A DNA stretch of 64,000 bases from Lacicoccus qingdaonensis (GTDB lineage Bacteria > Bacillota > Bacilli > Staphylococcales > Salinicoccaceae): positions 1 to 64,000 of the forward strand of contig NZ_FNFY01000012.1 in NCBI RefSeq assembly GCF_900101075.1, given 5' to 3'. Positions 44,662 to 54,504 of the stretch are shown piece by piece. The notes under the pieces were generated by a model. The model saw only the letters and a program-made list of their open reading frames with translations, had not been told where the DNA came from and did not search any database. A program made the position numbers and the translations under genes. Each line of letters opens with the position of its first letter. Position 1 is the first letter of the stretch.

Positions 44662-46113
44662 ATGGTTGAAAAATTTAAAAGGGAATGGCTGACGGCACCG
44701 GGCACTAATATTTTGGCCGGCATTGTTGTTGCTCTGGCATTAATACCGGAAGCCATCGCATTCTCAATCATTGCCGGGGTCGATCCGATGGTTGGATTAT
44801 ACGCCTCATTTCTTATTGCCGTCATAATATCCTTCGTCGGCGGACGACCTGCAATGATATCAGCTGCCACTGGAGCTATCGCACTGCTCGTTACCCCTCT
44901 GGTCAGCGAGTACGGTGTGGATTATCTGCTTGCAGCGACGATACTGATGGGTGTCATTCAAATTATATTAGGTATCCTCAAAGTCGGCAAACTGATGAAA
45001 TTCATCCCTAATTCGGTGATGATCGGTTTCGTCAACGCGCTTGCAATTATGATTTTCATGTCACAGTTGGAACATATTTTTGGAATATCAATAGATACAT
45101 ATATTTATGTCATCATTACGTTATTTATCGTATATGTCGTACCAAGATTTTTCAAAAAAATACCGGCACCGTTGATCGCACTTGTCGTTCTGACAAGTAT
45201 TTATCTCATCTTCGGTTCAAATGTCGGAACGGTGGGTGATTTGGGGGACATCGATCGTTCTCTGCCGAGTTTCTTCCTGCCGGATGTGCCGTTTACGATG
45301 GAAACGTTGATGATCATCCTGCCATACTCAGTTTCGATGGCACTTGTCGGCCTGGTTGAAAGTCTGCTGACCGCAAGAATCGTCGATAATGCGACAGATA
45401 CATACAGCAGTAAGAACAGGGAATCACGCGGTCAGGGTATCGCCAACTTCGTCACCGGTTTCTTCGGCGGCATGGGCGGCTGTGCAATGATCGGACAGTC
45501 CGTCATAAACGTCAGGTCCGGTGCCACAACAAGGTTATCCACTTTCACGGCGGGTGTTTTCCTGATGTTTCTCATTATCGTACTGGGCGAATGGGTCGTA
45601 CAAATACCGATGCCGATTTTAGCAGGTATCATGGTAATGGTATCCATCGGTACATTCGACTGGGGCTCTTTCAGATTCCTTCAAAAGGCACCGCGTACTG
45701 ACGCATTTGTTATGCTGATTACAGTCATCATTGTTTTAATGACTGACAACCTGGCAATCGGTGTCATCGTCGGTGTCGTATTCAGTGCTCTGTTCTTTGC
45801 GACCAAAATTTCAAAAGTCGATGTGCATTTGGAAGAATTGGCCGACACAGTCACTTTGCGTTTTGCAGGACAGATTTTCTTTGCATCAATCGATACGACA
45901 ATCGAGCAGATTGAGTTCAAGAAATATGATAAACCGGTTCAGCTGGATTTCTCACGGGCTCACTTATGGGATGATTCCGCAGTGGACGCGGTCGATACGA
46001 TTGTCAGAAAGTTTGAAGAGAAAGGGAACACCGTTTATGTCCACCAGTTGAATGCAGACAGTCGTAAAATTGTTAAAGAACTGAGTCAGATCAACGAACA
46101 ACATTTAACTTAA
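44662..46113 (+). CDS. SulP-family inorganic anion transporter with STAS domain
   Basis: A 483-residue carrier. Around eleven membrane helices carry the SulP signatures [20 protein letters not shown] and [18 protein letters not shown]; from about residue 380 a cytosolic STAS domain follows ([38 protein letters not shown]). Substrates in the family are sulfate, bicarbonate or other anions. Placement next to the cst cluster suggests sulfate or sulfite handling, but that is inference. A universal stress protein gene follows 18 bases later. Confidence 0.9.
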   Translation: MVEKFKREWLTAPGTNILAGIVVALALIPEAIAFSIIAGVDPMVGLYASFLIAVIISFVGGRPAMISAATGAIALLVTPLVSEYGVDYLLAATILMGVIQIILGILKVGKLMKFIPNSVMIGFVNALAIMIFMSQLEHIFGISIDTYIYVIITLFIVYVVPRFFKKIPAPLIALVVLTSIYLIFGSNVGTVGDLGDIDRSLPSFFLPDVPFTMETLMIILPYSVSMALVGLVESLLTARIVDNATDTYSSKNRESRGQGIANFVTGFFGGMGGCAMIGQSVINVRSGATTRLSTFTAGVFLMFLIIVLGEWVVQIPMPILAGIMVMVSIGTFDWGSFRFLQKAPRTDAFVMLITVIIVLMTDNLAIGVIVGVVFSALFFATKISKVDVHLEELADTVTLRFAGQIFFASIDTTIEQIEFKKYDKPVQLDFSRAHLWDDSAVDAVDTIVRKFEEKGNTVYVHQLNADSRKIVKELSQINEQHLT

Positions 46114-46131
46114 TACAAGGGGAGAACATAT

Positions 46132-46545
46132 ATGTATAAAAACATTTTGCTTGCAGCAGACGGTTCTGATAACAGCTTCAGGGCTGCTGAAGAAAGTTTA
46201 AATTTCATCAATGGTGAGACAGAAATCACCATAATTAATGTGATTGATGCAGAGACTTCCAAAAATGACGTGCTGCACAGCAGCCCCTCTGAGAGCATCA
46301 TCCATAAACGGAAAGAAAAGCTGGCAAAGATTGTTGAGCTGTATGAAACTAATAAAATCTCCTGCAATATTCGTTTCGAACACGGCACTCCAAATGAAAC
46401 GGTCGTTTCAGCAGCCAACAGCGGTTCATATCAATTGGTGGTCCTCGGCAGCAGAGGGCTGAATACACTGCAGGAAATGGTCATGGGGAGTGTCAGCCAT
46501 AAAGTCGCCAAACGCTCGAACATTCCTGTAGTCATCGTCAAATAG
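46132..46545 (+). CDS. Universal stress protein (UspA family)
   Basis: A 137-residue cytosolic protein: NILLAADGSDNSFRAAEES at the N-terminus and the ATP-binding signature G-2x-G-9x-G-S (GSRGLNTLQEMVMGSVS) near the C-terminus. Co-transcribed with the SulP transporter (18-bp gap, AAGGGGAG site); SulP-Usp pairs are common and the Usp protein may tune the transporter. A decayed Usp copy lies at 59.1 kb. Confidence 0.9.
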   Translation: MYKNILLAADGSDNSFRAAEESLNFINGETEITIINVIDAETSKNDVLHSSPSESIIHKRKEKLAKIVELYETNKISCNIRFEHGTPNETVVSAANSGSYQLVVLGSRGLNTLQEMVMGSVSHKVAKRSNIPVVIVK

Positions 46546-46583
46546 GCAGAACAATGCTTCTATAATATTTATATGTATGAATA

Positions 46584-46618
46584 AAAACAGTCCGTCAGAT
46601 TTGACGGACTGTTTTTTT
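46584..46618. terminator. Bidirectional terminator between usp and the DHA2 exporter
   Basis: AAAACAGTCCGTCA/TGACGGACTGTTTT perfect stem with T7. Confidence 0.9.
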
Positions 46619-46636
46619 AATGGGTTTTTATTTTAA

Positions 46637-48031
46637 TCAATCTCCGGGTTTTACTTCTTCTTTCAATCTGAAAGAAAGTATAAATCCGAGGAAGGATGCG
46701 ACACCTGCAACGATAAAGGATACATTCACGCCATGAATGGTACCTTCCACACCATCTGATGGGATGGCGGCAGTACTCATGACCGTTACAAGAATCGCTG
46801 TGCCGATCGCACCTGACACCTGCCGGAATGTATTATTCACAGCCGTACCATGTGATATCAGATCATTCGGCAGCTGGTTGAGCGCCAATGTCGTCATCGG
46901 CATCATGACCATCGATATGGACATCATACGCAGTGCATGCATGGTCGCCAGATAACTGAAACTGGTCTCTGCACTCAAGTCTATGAATCCAAAGGTCGTG
47001 ACTGCAAGTAAGAACATTCCGATTCTCGCAAGCCACTTTCCGCCAAATCTGTCAAAAAGATAGCCGGTGATCGGACTTGAAAAGCCCATGATTATCGCTC
47101 CCGGCAACAGAACCAGTCCGGATTCCAGTGCTGAGAAACCCGCCATATTCTGCATGTAGAGCGGAAGTATCACATTTGTACCGATCATCGCAGCAAAGAC
47201 GACCATGCCGAGTGCTGTCGCCAGGCTGAATGTCTTGTTCTGAAACACTCTGAATTCGAGCAGCGGTTCTTTCAGTTTCAACTGTCTCGTTATAAAGAAG
47301 TAGAGAATCAATCCGCCGCCGATTACAGTCAGCAGTACCTGCCAGCTGAGCCAGCCGGTATCACCTGCGACACTGAATCCGTATAAGATACCGCCGAATC
47401 CGAGCGTGGAAAGTATGATGGATGTGACATCCACTTTTGGATTTTTAAGTTCTGTTACGTTTCTGAGCAGGAAGTATGCGGCAATGATATCGATGACAGC
47501 AATCGGCAGCACAACAATGAAGACACTTCGCCAAGGGAACTGGTCGACCAGAAATCCTGACAGACTCGGCCCGATTGCCGGTGCAAAAGCGATAATCAGA
47601 CCGAACAGCCCCATGGCAGTCCCTCTTCTGTTAACCGGGAAAGACAGGAAAAGTATCGTCTGCATCAAAGGCATCATGATACCCGCACCTGATGCCTGAA
47701 GCACACGGCCGGCCATAAGTATAGAAAAACTCGGTGCAATGGCACATAATAATGTACCAAGTGTAAATAATCCCATCGCAGTCAAAAACAGTCTGCGTGT
47801 AGTAAATTTATCAATTAAAAAAGCCGTAACAGGAATCATGATCCCGTTGACCAGCATAAATATAGATTGCAGCCACTGAGCAGTACTGCCGCTTAAATTA
47901 AGATCATTCATTATAGGCGGAAGGGCTGTGCCAAGAAGTGTCTGGTTCAAAATTGTGACGAAAGCACCTGACAGCAGAACGACGAGGAGCGGCAGGTTCT
48001 TTTTAAAATCAAATGAATCTGAGTTTGACAT
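46637..48031 (-). CDS. MFS exporter of the DHA2 (EmrB/QacA) family
   Basis: A 464-residue drug:proton antiporter with about 14 membrane helices. Motif A-like DKFTTRRLFLTAMGLF, the antiporter motif C in IIAFAPAIGPSLSGFLVD, and PWRSVFIVVLPIAV mark the DHA2 group (LmrB, QacA, EmrB). It likely expels a hydrophobic drug or toxic metabolite. No regulator gene is adjacent. Upstream 230 bp are AT-rich and contain its promoter. Confidence 0.9.
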   Translation of the reverse strand: MSNSDSFDFKKNLPLLVVLLSGAFVTILNQTLLGTALPPIMNDLNLSGSTAQWLQSIFMLVNGIMIPVTAFLIDKFTTRRLFLTAMGLFTLGTLLCAIAPSFSILMAGRVLQASGAGIMMPLMQTILFLSFPVNRRGTAMGLFGLIIAFAPAIGPSLSGFLVDQFPWRSVFIVVLPIAVIDIIAAYFLLRNVTELKNPKVDVTSIILSTLGFGGILYGFSVAGDTGWLSWQVLLTVIGGGLILYFFITRQLKLKEPLLEFRVFQNKTFSLATALGMVVFAAMIGTNVILPLYMQNMAGFSALESGLVLLPGAIIMGFSSPITGYLFDRFGGKWLARIGMFLLAVTTFGFIDLSAETSFSYLATMHALRMMSISMVMMPMTTLALNQLPNDLISHGTAVNNTFRQVSGAIGTAILVTVMSTAAIPSDGVEGTIHGVNVSFIVAGVASFLGFILSFRLKEEVKPGD

Positions 48032-48259
48032 ACAATCCAGCCTTCTAATTAATATTTGTAAAATACATCAATGAAATATGATAGCACAATTTATATATAT
48101 ATTATACTAATTGATATATAATCTTAAAATAATATTTTAAGTTTCAGCAGAAACAATAAATAATCAGTGTTAAATATAAACATCTTAAAAATAATGTATA
48201 TTTTATTAGCGCTATACTTGAAACAAAATTACGAAATAGTTGTGTTATGATAATTTATA

Positions 48260-48777
48260 TCAGGCTCCCTTACGGGTGCTTATTTAAGCAGGTTTTTGAA
48301 TCAAGATTCCTTCGGTATCATTTTCGGGATATTTTTACTGCTCATATATACTGTACTGACTTCAAAAAATAAGATGATAAAAGAAAAGTTGATTTATATA
48401 AAGAGAAAAAGGATTTCAAACCGGTGTTGGGTATTACTGCTTCATTCTTTATCGGCATCGGTGCCGGCCTTTTTGGCATCGGCGGCTGTGCACTTATGAC
48501 TCCGTTGATGATTATTGTGCTGAACTTCTCCCCTATGTTGCTGTTGCGACAAGCATGATCATCATATTCACTTCCAGCCTGGCCAGTTCCGTCGGTCATT
48601 TTTGCCCAGGACAATATATTGTGGGGTTACGTCATCATCCTTATCATTGTGACCTATATCGGTTCCAAAATCGGTGTGCGGATCAACCGGTCACTGGACA
48701 GTCAGACACTGTCTACGGTGCTGATATCAGGTCTTTTGATTATCGGCATTTATATGATCATCGATGCATTGCTGTAG
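48260..48777 (+). pseudogene. Decayed TauE/SafE-family exporter gene
   Basis: Pieces of one TauE/SafE protein are found in successive frames: GSLTGAYLSRFLN, then DSFGIIFGIFLLLIYTVLTS, then FKPVLGITASFFIGIGAGLF with GIGGCALMTPLMIIV, then (after a frameshift near 48527) VAVATSMIIIFTSSLASSVGH, then (after another near 48600) ILWGYVIILIIVTYIGSKIG and a clean C-terminus ending MIIDALL. The first about 100 residues are gone. It is another subgroup than the cst-linked tauE, to judge by sequence. Confidence 0.8.
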
Positions 48778-48826
48778 AAAGAGACTTGTTGAACAAAAAG
48801 GATATCCATATGTAATAACCGTAATA

Positions 48827-48985
48827 TCACGCCGGCAATATTTCAGCAATCATAACAACACAATAATCATCCGGGGCTAGTTCTGAACCATCCTCCATCT
48901 CTGTTGATTTAACTTCAGCATTTCCGGATGATTCATTATGGATATAGCCAAATGTTATATTGCGCCATGAACATTCAGTATTACA
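48827..48985 (-). pseudogene. Unidentified coding remnant with no start codon
   Basis: A 53-codon minus-strand frame reads SWRNITFGYIHNESSGNAEV, then KSTEMEDGSELAPDDYCVVM, then IAEILPA and TGA. It has no plausible start and is bounded by a TAG upstream. The composition suggests a real protein end. I cannot identify the family. The repeat AATCATCCGG/CCGGATGATT seen in this DNA is part of this coding stretch. Confidence 0.25.
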
Positions 48986-49039
48986 CTATATCGATTTTAC
49001 CGTGGTAAACTTATTTTAATTTATAAGGAGGGGATTCAT

Positions 49040-50089
49040 ATGAAACGAAGTTTGGAAAAAAGACTGGAAAATGGCACAGTTATTGTAGGGGAAGGTTATT
49101 TGTTTGAACTTGAACGCAGAGGATATCTGCAAGCAGGTTCTTTCGTTCCGGAGGTCGCATTGAAAAATCCGGAAGCACTGAAACAAACATACCGTGATTA
49201 CATGAAAGCAGGTTCAGATGTGGTGCTCGCCTTCACCTATAATGCCCACAGAGAAAAAATGAGGATTATTGGCAAAGAAGATTTACTGGAGCCTTTGAAC
49301 AGGAGCGCAATTCAGTTAGCAAAAGAAGTTGCCCTGGAACACCCGGAAGAAGAAGCATTGGTCGCCGGTAATATCTCAAACACTAATATTTTTGATCCCG
49401 AGGATTCTGAATCAAAAGAAAAAGTCAGAGAAATATTCAGGGAGATGGTGGGTTGGTGTAAAGAGGAGGGCGTCGATTATATTCAGGGTGAAACATTCTA
49501 TTATCATGAAGAAGCACTGATTGCGCTGGAAGAAATTCAAAGACAAGGGTTGCCAGCCGTAATTACACTTGGACTGATGGGTGAAAATATTTTAAGAGAC
49601 GGGTATACCGTGGAAGAGTCCTGCAAAATATTATCAGAAGAAGGTGCCCTTGTAGTAGGGATGAACTGTTTCCGCGGTCCGGACAGCATGCACCCATATC
49701 TTGAAAAAATACGTAAAGAAGTTGATGGCTATGTCGGGGGCGTTCCACTGCCATACCGTACGACAGAAGAACACCCGACTTTCTTTAATCTGCCGGACGG
49801 TGGATGCAGTTGTCACCTGCCAATGGAAACGACTTTCCCAACTGCGTTAGATCCACTGTACCATAACCGTTATGAACTGGCTGATTGGGCTCGGAAGGCG
49901 CATAATATCGGCATCAACTATATTGGGTTATGCTGTGGGGCTTCGCCGGCAATGTTGCGTTCTGTTGCTGAAGCGATAGGGCAGGAGACGATTAATTCAG
50001 AATATTCTCCCAATATGGAGAAGCACTTTTTATTTGGAAAAGACAGGACATTGAAAGACCATAACACCAGCTATAGGACAAAAGCTTGA
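49040..50089 (+). CDS. Homocysteine S-methyltransferase family protein (BHMT-like)
   Basis: A 349-residue zinc-dependent methyltransferase. The three zinc cysteines are in place: Cys210 (VGMNCFRGP) and Cys298-Cys299 (GLCCGASP). The N-terminal VGEGYLFELERRGYL and IQGETFYYHEEA are in the usual substrate-binding strands. The family transfers methyl groups from betaine, S-methylmethionine or dimethyl-type donors to homocysteine; betaine would fit the betaine carriers of this window, but the donor is not proven. Start with AAGGAGGGG. Single gene. Confidence 0.85.
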   Translation: MKRSLEKRLENGTVIVGEGYLFELERRGYLQAGSFVPEVALKNPEALKQTYRDYMKAGSDVVLAFTYNAHREKMRIIGKEDLLEPLNRSAIQLAKEVALEHPEEEALVAGNISNTNIFDPEDSESKEKVREIFREMVGWCKEEGVDYIQGETFYYHEEALIALEEIQRQGLPAVITLGLMGENILRDGYTVEESCKILSEEGALVVGMNCFRGPDSMHPYLEKIRKEVDGYVGGVPLPYRTTEEHPTFFNLPDGGCSCHLPMETTFPTALDPLYHNRYELADWARKAHNIGINYIGLCCGASPAMLRSVAEAIGQETINSEYSPNMEKHFLFGKDRTLKDHNTSYRTKA

Positions 50090-50145
50090 TTATCAGGGCA
50101 TCATGAGACTGTACCATTGGTCTCAAACCCAGTTCAAATCTGTAA

Positions 50146-50187
50146 AAATGGTGCAGGTATATAACATATGCCCGCACCATTTCTTTA
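50146..50187. terminator. Terminator of the homocysteine methyltransferase gene
   Basis: AAATGGTGC/GCACCATTT outer arms, with GGTAT/ATGCC-like inner pairs, followed by CTTTATTTT. Confidence 0.65.
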
Positions 50188-50328
50188 TTTTCAATATATT
50201 CATTTACAAGCTATACATGCGATTTATTGGCACTTTCATCATTTTACGATTCTTTTTTTGCCAGTGCCCCTTAAATATTCTATTAAGGAAATAACTGTGA
50301 TATGATTATTTTAATTTTCTAAAAGAAT

Positions 50329-50409
50329 CATGGAGGACACCTGGAAGGTGCACTGGCTACTGCTGAAAAAGCTTACAATGATGTTAAAAGGATTTTCAAT
50401 TTAACATAA
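50329..50409 (+). pseudogene. C-terminal remnant resembling an FAD-dependent amine oxidase/monooxygenase
   Basis: The frame reads HGGHLEGALATAEKAYNDVK then RIFNLT and TAA. The pattern G-x-x-EGA-x-x-(S/T)(G/A)E-x-A is the usual last flavin-contacting helix of amine oxidases and related flavoproteins. Everything upstream is gone. Confidence 0.35.
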
Positions 50410-50594
50410 TTTTAATTATCGCTCTGAAAATTTAAAGACAGACTTTCGCTTATTTTTTCGTTTGACGGATAAGGTTATCAACGGTTAATGATGGATGAGC
50501 TCAAGATATCGACGCTGAAAGAGGCGGTACATTTTCATTCAAGTATGCCAGAATGTATGAAAACATTATTTTTGAAAAAGAAAGCAGGATGATT

Positions 50595-51551
50595 ATGCCA
50601 CAAGTTTATAGTTCTGTAAAACTTCCAGATAGTGCCGTAAAAATTATTGAAGATCAAAATATTGAACTGAATATGCATGAGAAATTGACCACACCGGACC
50701 AGGATCAGATCATCGAAAATATTAAAAACGCTGATGGATTGATTACAGGCGTCAATGTCCAGGTGCCGGCTGAAGTCATCCACGCGAACCCGGACATGAA
50801 AATGATCGCAAACGTAGGTGCCGGCTTCAACAATATCGATATTGAAGAAGCGAAGAAGCATAATATCGCGGTGACGAATACCCCGGTCCACAAGTCTGTC
50901 GCATCAACGGCAGAACTCGCAGTTACATTGATGCTGACGTTGTCACGACGTGTCCTGCCCGGCCATGAAATGGCTGTAAAAAATGAGTTTGACGGCTGGC
51001 AGGTCATGGGTTACCTCGGAGGCAGCCAGGTCATCGGTAAAACACTCGCGATTGTCGGATTCGGACAGATCGGACAGTATATCGGCAAACTTGCCCAGGC
51101 ATTTGATATGAAGATTCTGTATGTGGACCACGAAGAGAAAGAAACGGAGATCAATGCTGAAAAAGTGACCCTTAAAGAGGCCTTGAAAGAAGCAGATTAT
51201 GTAATTGCACAGATGAACTACAATGAAACCTCCCATCATCTGTTCAGCAAAAAAGAATTTGAACAGATGAAAGACACTGCATATTTCATCAACACTGCAC
51301 GCGGCCGTGTGGTGGATGAAGAAGCACTGTATGAAGCCCTTGAAAATAAAGAGATACAGGCTGCAGCTCTTGATGTGCATGAAAAAGAACCGCACATCAA
51401 TGAAAAGCTCGCAAAGCTTGATAATGTCATTCTGACACCGCATATCGGGAATGATACTTTTGAAGCAAGGGATCAGATGGCAGAAACCGCGGCTGATCAG
51501 GCAGTCAAAGCTCTGACTGGCCAGGCGCTCGATCATCAGGTGAATAAATAA
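50595..51551 (+). CDS. D-2-hydroxyacid dehydrogenase (glyoxylate/hydroxypyruvate reductase-like)
   Basis: A 318-residue NAD(P)-dependent dehydrogenase. The Rossmann loop is VGFGQIGQYIG; catalytic residues are Arg in NTARGRVVDEEAL, Glu in HEKEPH and His in LTPHIGN. An N-terminal TNTPVHKSVASTAELAVTLML segment is standard. It reduces a 2-keto acid to the D-hydroxy acid; glyoxylate or hydroxypyruvate is the usual substrate of this group. The start at 50595 follows AGCAGG by six bases; longer in-frame starts lack a site. Confidence 0.88.
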   Translation: MPQVYSSVKLPDSAVKIIEDQNIELNMHEKLTTPDQDQIIENIKNADGLITGVNVQVPAEVIHANPDMKMIANVGAGFNNIDIEEAKKHNIAVTNTPVHKSVASTAELAVTLMLTLSRRVLPGHEMAVKNEFDGWQVMGYLGGSQVIGKTLAIVGFGQIGQYIGKLAQAFDMKILYVDHEEKETEINAEKVTLKEALKEADYVIAQMNYNETSHHLFSKKEFEQMKDTAYFINTARGRVVDEEALYEALENKEIQAAALDVHEKEPHINEKLAKLDNVILTPHIGNDTFEARDQMAETAADQAVKALTGQALDHQVNK

Positions 51552-51566
51552 ATACGGTTAAACAAT

Positions 51567-51595
51567 GAAAGCATCCATTGAAATGGATGCTTTTT
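51567..51595. terminator. Bidirectional terminator after the dehydrogenase gene
   Basis: AAAGCATCCATT/AATGGATGCTTT perfect stem with T5, before the convergent pirin gene. Confidence 0.85.
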
Positions 51596-51599
51596 ACTT

Positions 51600-52364
51600 C
51601 TATTTCTGATATTTTTCCATATTGTTACATTTATGGCCGCTGAAATTCCCTTTCAGTGTCATCGGTGCATCCAGGTTGACGAGAAACAAAACGAGTGTCG
51701 AGTCTTCCTTCAGCCTGAGAGATTCCAGCCTGATGGGATCATCTGTCACCGCATCCCCTTTATAAAGCGTCTCTCCCTGGACTTCTATACTGCCGTCCAT
51801 AACATACAGCAATGGTGTCATGCCTTCCTTGACCGGTATCATCAGTTTTTCACCGGCACTTCCATGCACATCCATTACTGCAACGTCATTCCGCAAAACC
51901 ATCGGCGGTTCCATTGTTTCAGGTCCCGCAATCAGGTTCCACTCGGAATTACGGCTGACCTCACGGTCCCAAAACTGTACATCGGGTGTCAAATCCGCCT
52001 TTTCAGGACGAATCAGTATTTGGAGCATTTCGTTCCCTTCCTCAGGTGTGGATTCTTCGTGATAAAATTCATGTCCTGCATTCATGGTCATCAATTTGTT
52101 CGGAGTAAGCAGCACTTTATTATCGGCTGTATCACGGTGGAGCATTTCACCTTTATACAGATAGCTCAGTATTTCATCATTATGATGCAGGTGCATATCA
52201 ATACAGTAGTCCTGTGCCAATTTCACATGGTCGAAACGGCTGAGCGGACCGAAAGCGTAGTCCTCCCGGTCAAAATCCTGGAAAATCAATCCCGGTCTTC
52301 TCGTCTTTACTTGAAATCTGTCATCGCCATAGCGGAAGTATTGGTCATTTTTCAGTATATTCAT
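51600..52364 (-). CDS. Pirin-like bicupin protein
   Basis: A 254-residue cytosolic protein with two cupin folds. Pirin-type metal ligands lie in DMHLHHNDEILSYLYKGEMLHRD and NAGHEFYHEE, and the second barrel shows weaker conservation (LLYVMDGSIEVQGETLYKGD). Some pirins act as quercetin dioxygenases, others as redox-sensing cofactors. It follows the ABC-class ATPase gene after 16 bases, so the two form an operon; no link between the functions is known. Confidence 0.82.
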   Translation of the reverse strand: MNILKNDQYFRYGDDRFQVKTRRPGLIFQDFDREDYAFGPLSRFDHVKLAQDYCIDMHLHHNDEILSYLYKGEMLHRDTADNKVLLTPNKLMTMNAGHEFYHEESTPEEGNEMLQILIRPEKADLTPDVQFWDREVSRNSEWNLIAGPETMEPPMVLRNDVAVMDVHGSAGEKLMIPVKEGMTPLLYVMDGSIEVQGETLYKGDAVTDDPIRLESLRLKEDSTLVLFLVNLDAPMTLKGNFSGHKCNNMEKYQK

Positions 52365-52380
52365 GACATTCTCCTTACCA

Positions 52381-54084
52381 TTATTTTACCTTCAGGCTGC
52401 GATAGCGGTTGAGTGTTCCGATGAATTCCTGTTTTCTCGGCAGTGCCAGGTTCCCTGGATGGCCGGAATAAGGGGATATTGAATCGAGTCCGTTCTTTTC
52501 GATATCATTGTATATCCGGTCGGCAGTCTCAGACATGGTCAGTCTGTCATCCAATATTTGATTTCTGAAATATTCAATCATCACCGAGATACAGTTGGTC
52601 TGACTGTCATCCACAAGCTGCTCCAGACCGGAAATTTCAATCGGTTCACGTCCGTACAATATCGTCGTCCGGCCTTTCGTTTTCAGCCTGGATTCTTTGC
52701 CTGACTTCGGAAATCCGGATTTCAGCAACACTCTTTCTGTCATTTCACCGAATGTGTTGTCTGACATATCTTCCCGCCTGTATCCTTCCGTCTCCGCAAT
52801 TTCCTTTGCGGCAGCTGTCACATCTTTCAATTTGTACTCATCCATCATCAGCACACGGTCGGCAACATCGAAATAGTCTCCGGAACCGCCGACAATCAGT
52901 ATCGTTGAAACATCTTTATCCTCATATAACGGTTTCACTTTGCCGGAGAACGGTGTAATCGGTTCTTTGTCCGGTGCAATCAATTTCTGCATGCGTGCAT
53001 CACGAATCATGAAATTCGTCGCTGAAGTGTCTTCATCGATCAACAGCAGTCTCGTATCCGCTTCGAGTGCCTCCATTACATTCGCAGCCTGTGAAGTACT
53101 GCCGCTCGCATTCTCTGTTGAAAATGCGTGAGTATCTTTCTTTGCCGGCAGATTGTTGATGAAAGTACTGATATTCACTTTTTCAATATTTCTGCCGTCT
53201 TCCGCCCTGATTTTGGATGCATCATTTCGTGTAATGACCATCTCACGGCCGTCATCCGGTATATGGTTATAAACACCGCGTTCCAGTGCCTGGAGTAGGG
53301 TGGACTTGCCGTGATAACCGCCGCCGACAATGAGGGTGATACCTTCGCCAATTCCCATGCCTGTGACCGTCCGTCCACTCGGCAGGCTGATTTCAACTTT
53401 CAGATTTTCCGGACTTGAAAATGGCACAGCATTTTTCAACGGTTTATCCGATACACCACTGTGGCGGGGCAGGATGCTCTCGTCGGCAACAAAGGCGACA
53501 AGATCTCTCTCATCCAGCTCTTTTCGCATGTGTACCTGGTCCAGCATCATCTCCACATGTTCCCTCAGTGCTTTTTGGTCAATGTTTTGATAAAACAGTG
53601 AATCGCCTGCAATTTCAGGCAGAAGTCCGGTAATGATGCGTGCTGCAGCTCTTCCGAGTATTTTCCTGCCTGCCGCTGGCAGACCGGCTTCGAACCGGAC
53701 TTCCAGAACCTGTTCATCGATGACTGTGGATGTCCGTTCCAATATTTCCTGCCCGGGACGGTCGATCATAATTTTGATATTTTTATTGTTCATATCAGAT
53801 GTTTTGATTTGTTTTCTTATACTTTCTCCGAATGCACGTGTCAAAAAATCTGACACTGCGATTCTTTTATTCTTCGAGTCCAGCAGAGCAGCCGGAATAC
53901 CTGCGGTTTCACGGTTCATGATCAACCGCATCTTCGATGGCGGTGCGAACGGATCGACCTGCACATGATCGATTGCGAGCCTGAAATCTTTGAACTGGTA
54001 AATTCCCTTCAACTGTTTGTAGGCCCCGTATTTCTGGCCGTCCAGATTATTCAGTTTGGATTCAAGTTGCCTGGCATCCTTCAT
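52381..54084 (-). CDS. Predicted ATPase of the ABC class (COG3044)
   Basis: A 567-residue protein with a P-loop (LIVGGGYHGKSTLLQALERG) near residue 250, a Walker-B-like RLLLIDEDTSATNFMIRDAR segment, and the DFRLAIDHVQVDPFAPPSKM start typical of the COG3044 family. Although called ABC-class it has no transmembrane partner and its role is unknown. The start at 54084 follows AGAAGGAG; the longer frame from 54153 has no site. First gene of a two-gene operon with the pirin gene. Confidence 0.8.
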   Translation of the reverse strand: MKDARQLESKLNNLDGQKYGAYKQLKGIYQFKDFRLAIDHVQVDPFAPPSKMRLIMNRETAGIPAALLDSKNKRIAVSDFLTRAFGESIRKQIKTSDMNNKNIKIMIDRPGQEILERTSTVIDEQVLEVRFEAGLPAAGRKILGRAAARIITGLLPEIAGDSLFYQNIDQKALREHVEMMLDQVHMRKELDERDLVAFVADESILPRHSGVSDKPLKNAVPFSSPENLKVEISLPSGRTVTGMGIGEGITLIVGGGYHGKSTLLQALERGVYNHIPDDGREMVITRNDASKIRAEDGRNIEKVNISTFINNLPAKKDTHAFSTENASGSTSQAANVMEALEADTRLLLIDEDTSATNFMIRDARMQKLIAPDKEPITPFSGKVKPLYEDKDVSTILIVGGSGDYFDVADRVLMMDEYKLKDVTAAAKEIAETEGYRREDMSDNTFGEMTERVLLKSGFPKSGKESRLKTKGRTTILYGREPIEISGLEQLVDDSQTNCISVMIEYFRNQILDDRLTMSETADRIYNDIEKNGLDSISPYSGHPGNLALPRKQEFIGTLNRYRSLKVK

Positions 54085-54205
54085 ACATATACTCCTTCTG
54101 ATAAAAAAATCTCTTTTCATTACATATACCAGTTTAACAATGATTGAAAACACACAAAATCGAAGTGCACCATGATATCAGCCATTACTTATTTACCGGT
54201 CAGGC

Positions 54206-54264
54206 TATTTTTTCTGCCGCTTGCGGAAAAATCCCCGACGGCACAGTTTCCCGTTATATACTGT
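54206..54264 (+). promoter_or_regulatory. Stem-loop and CACAGT/ACTGTG palindrome upstream of the LytTR operon
   Basis: A compact hairpin ATTTTTT-CTGCCGC-TT-GCGG-AAAAAT lies at 54206-54233 and CACAGT-12-ACTGTG at 54241-54264, both just before the small membrane protein gene. LytTR proteins usually bind paired repeats in such promoters, so the second is a candidate operator; neither is proven. Confidence 0.3.
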
Positions 54265-54292
54265 GAACAACAAAGCAAAGGAGAGATTTATT

Positions 54293-54481
54293 ATGAAAAA
54301 AATTCTCATCAATACATTTATCGGGATTTTCATCTTTTTCATGATCGCTGCCACTTATCAGAATATGACTTTGCCGATTACAGATACCGTTCAGTTCATC
54401 GTTAAAATAGCCGTGCTGTTCTTTATCGCATCCATAGTATTAAAATCTCTTGCAAAAACATTCAGCTTATATGCAAAATAA
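54293..54481 (+). CDS. Small two-helix membrane protein of the LytTR operon
   Basis: A 62-residue protein with two membrane segments (ILINTFIGIFIFFMIAATY and FIVKIAVLFFIASIVL). No recognisable family. It is the first gene of a three-gene unit with a LytTR regulator and a DUF3021 protein, 23 bases upstream of the regulator gene. The start at 54293 follows AAAGGAGAG. Confidence 0.6.
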   Translation: MKKILINTFIGIFIFFMIAATYQNMTLPITDTVQFIVKIAVLFFIASIVLKSLAKTFSLYAK

Positions 54482-54504
54482 GTTAACTGTTAAGGGGGAT
54501 TTTC

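Larger units (their letters stand above)
50090..50594. other. 505-bp region with a flavoprotein-like remnant and no intact gene
   Basis: After the terminator (50146-50187) the sequence is AT-rich. It contains one readable protein end (50329-50409) and then no coding signal until the D-2-hydroxyacid dehydrogenase start. A short frame from 50553 runs into that gene but begins without a ribosome binding site. Confidence 0.5.

Noticed and set aside
44662-46113. Reading the SulP gene as a dedicated part of the cst regulon.
   Set aside because: There is a strong terminator and an opposite-strand gene between them, and I saw no 7-6-7 CstR palindrome in its promoter.
48240-48300. A GGCTCCCTTACGGGTGC stretch that looked like a riboswitch core.
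   Set aside because: It translates in frame as GSLTGAYLSRFLN, continuous with the TauE/SafE pseudogene that follows, so it is coding sequence.
48860-48940. Inverted repeat AATCATCCGG/CCGGATGATT as a possible terminator.
   Set aside because: The arms are about 45 bases apart, no T run follows, and both lie inside a minus-strand protein-like frame.
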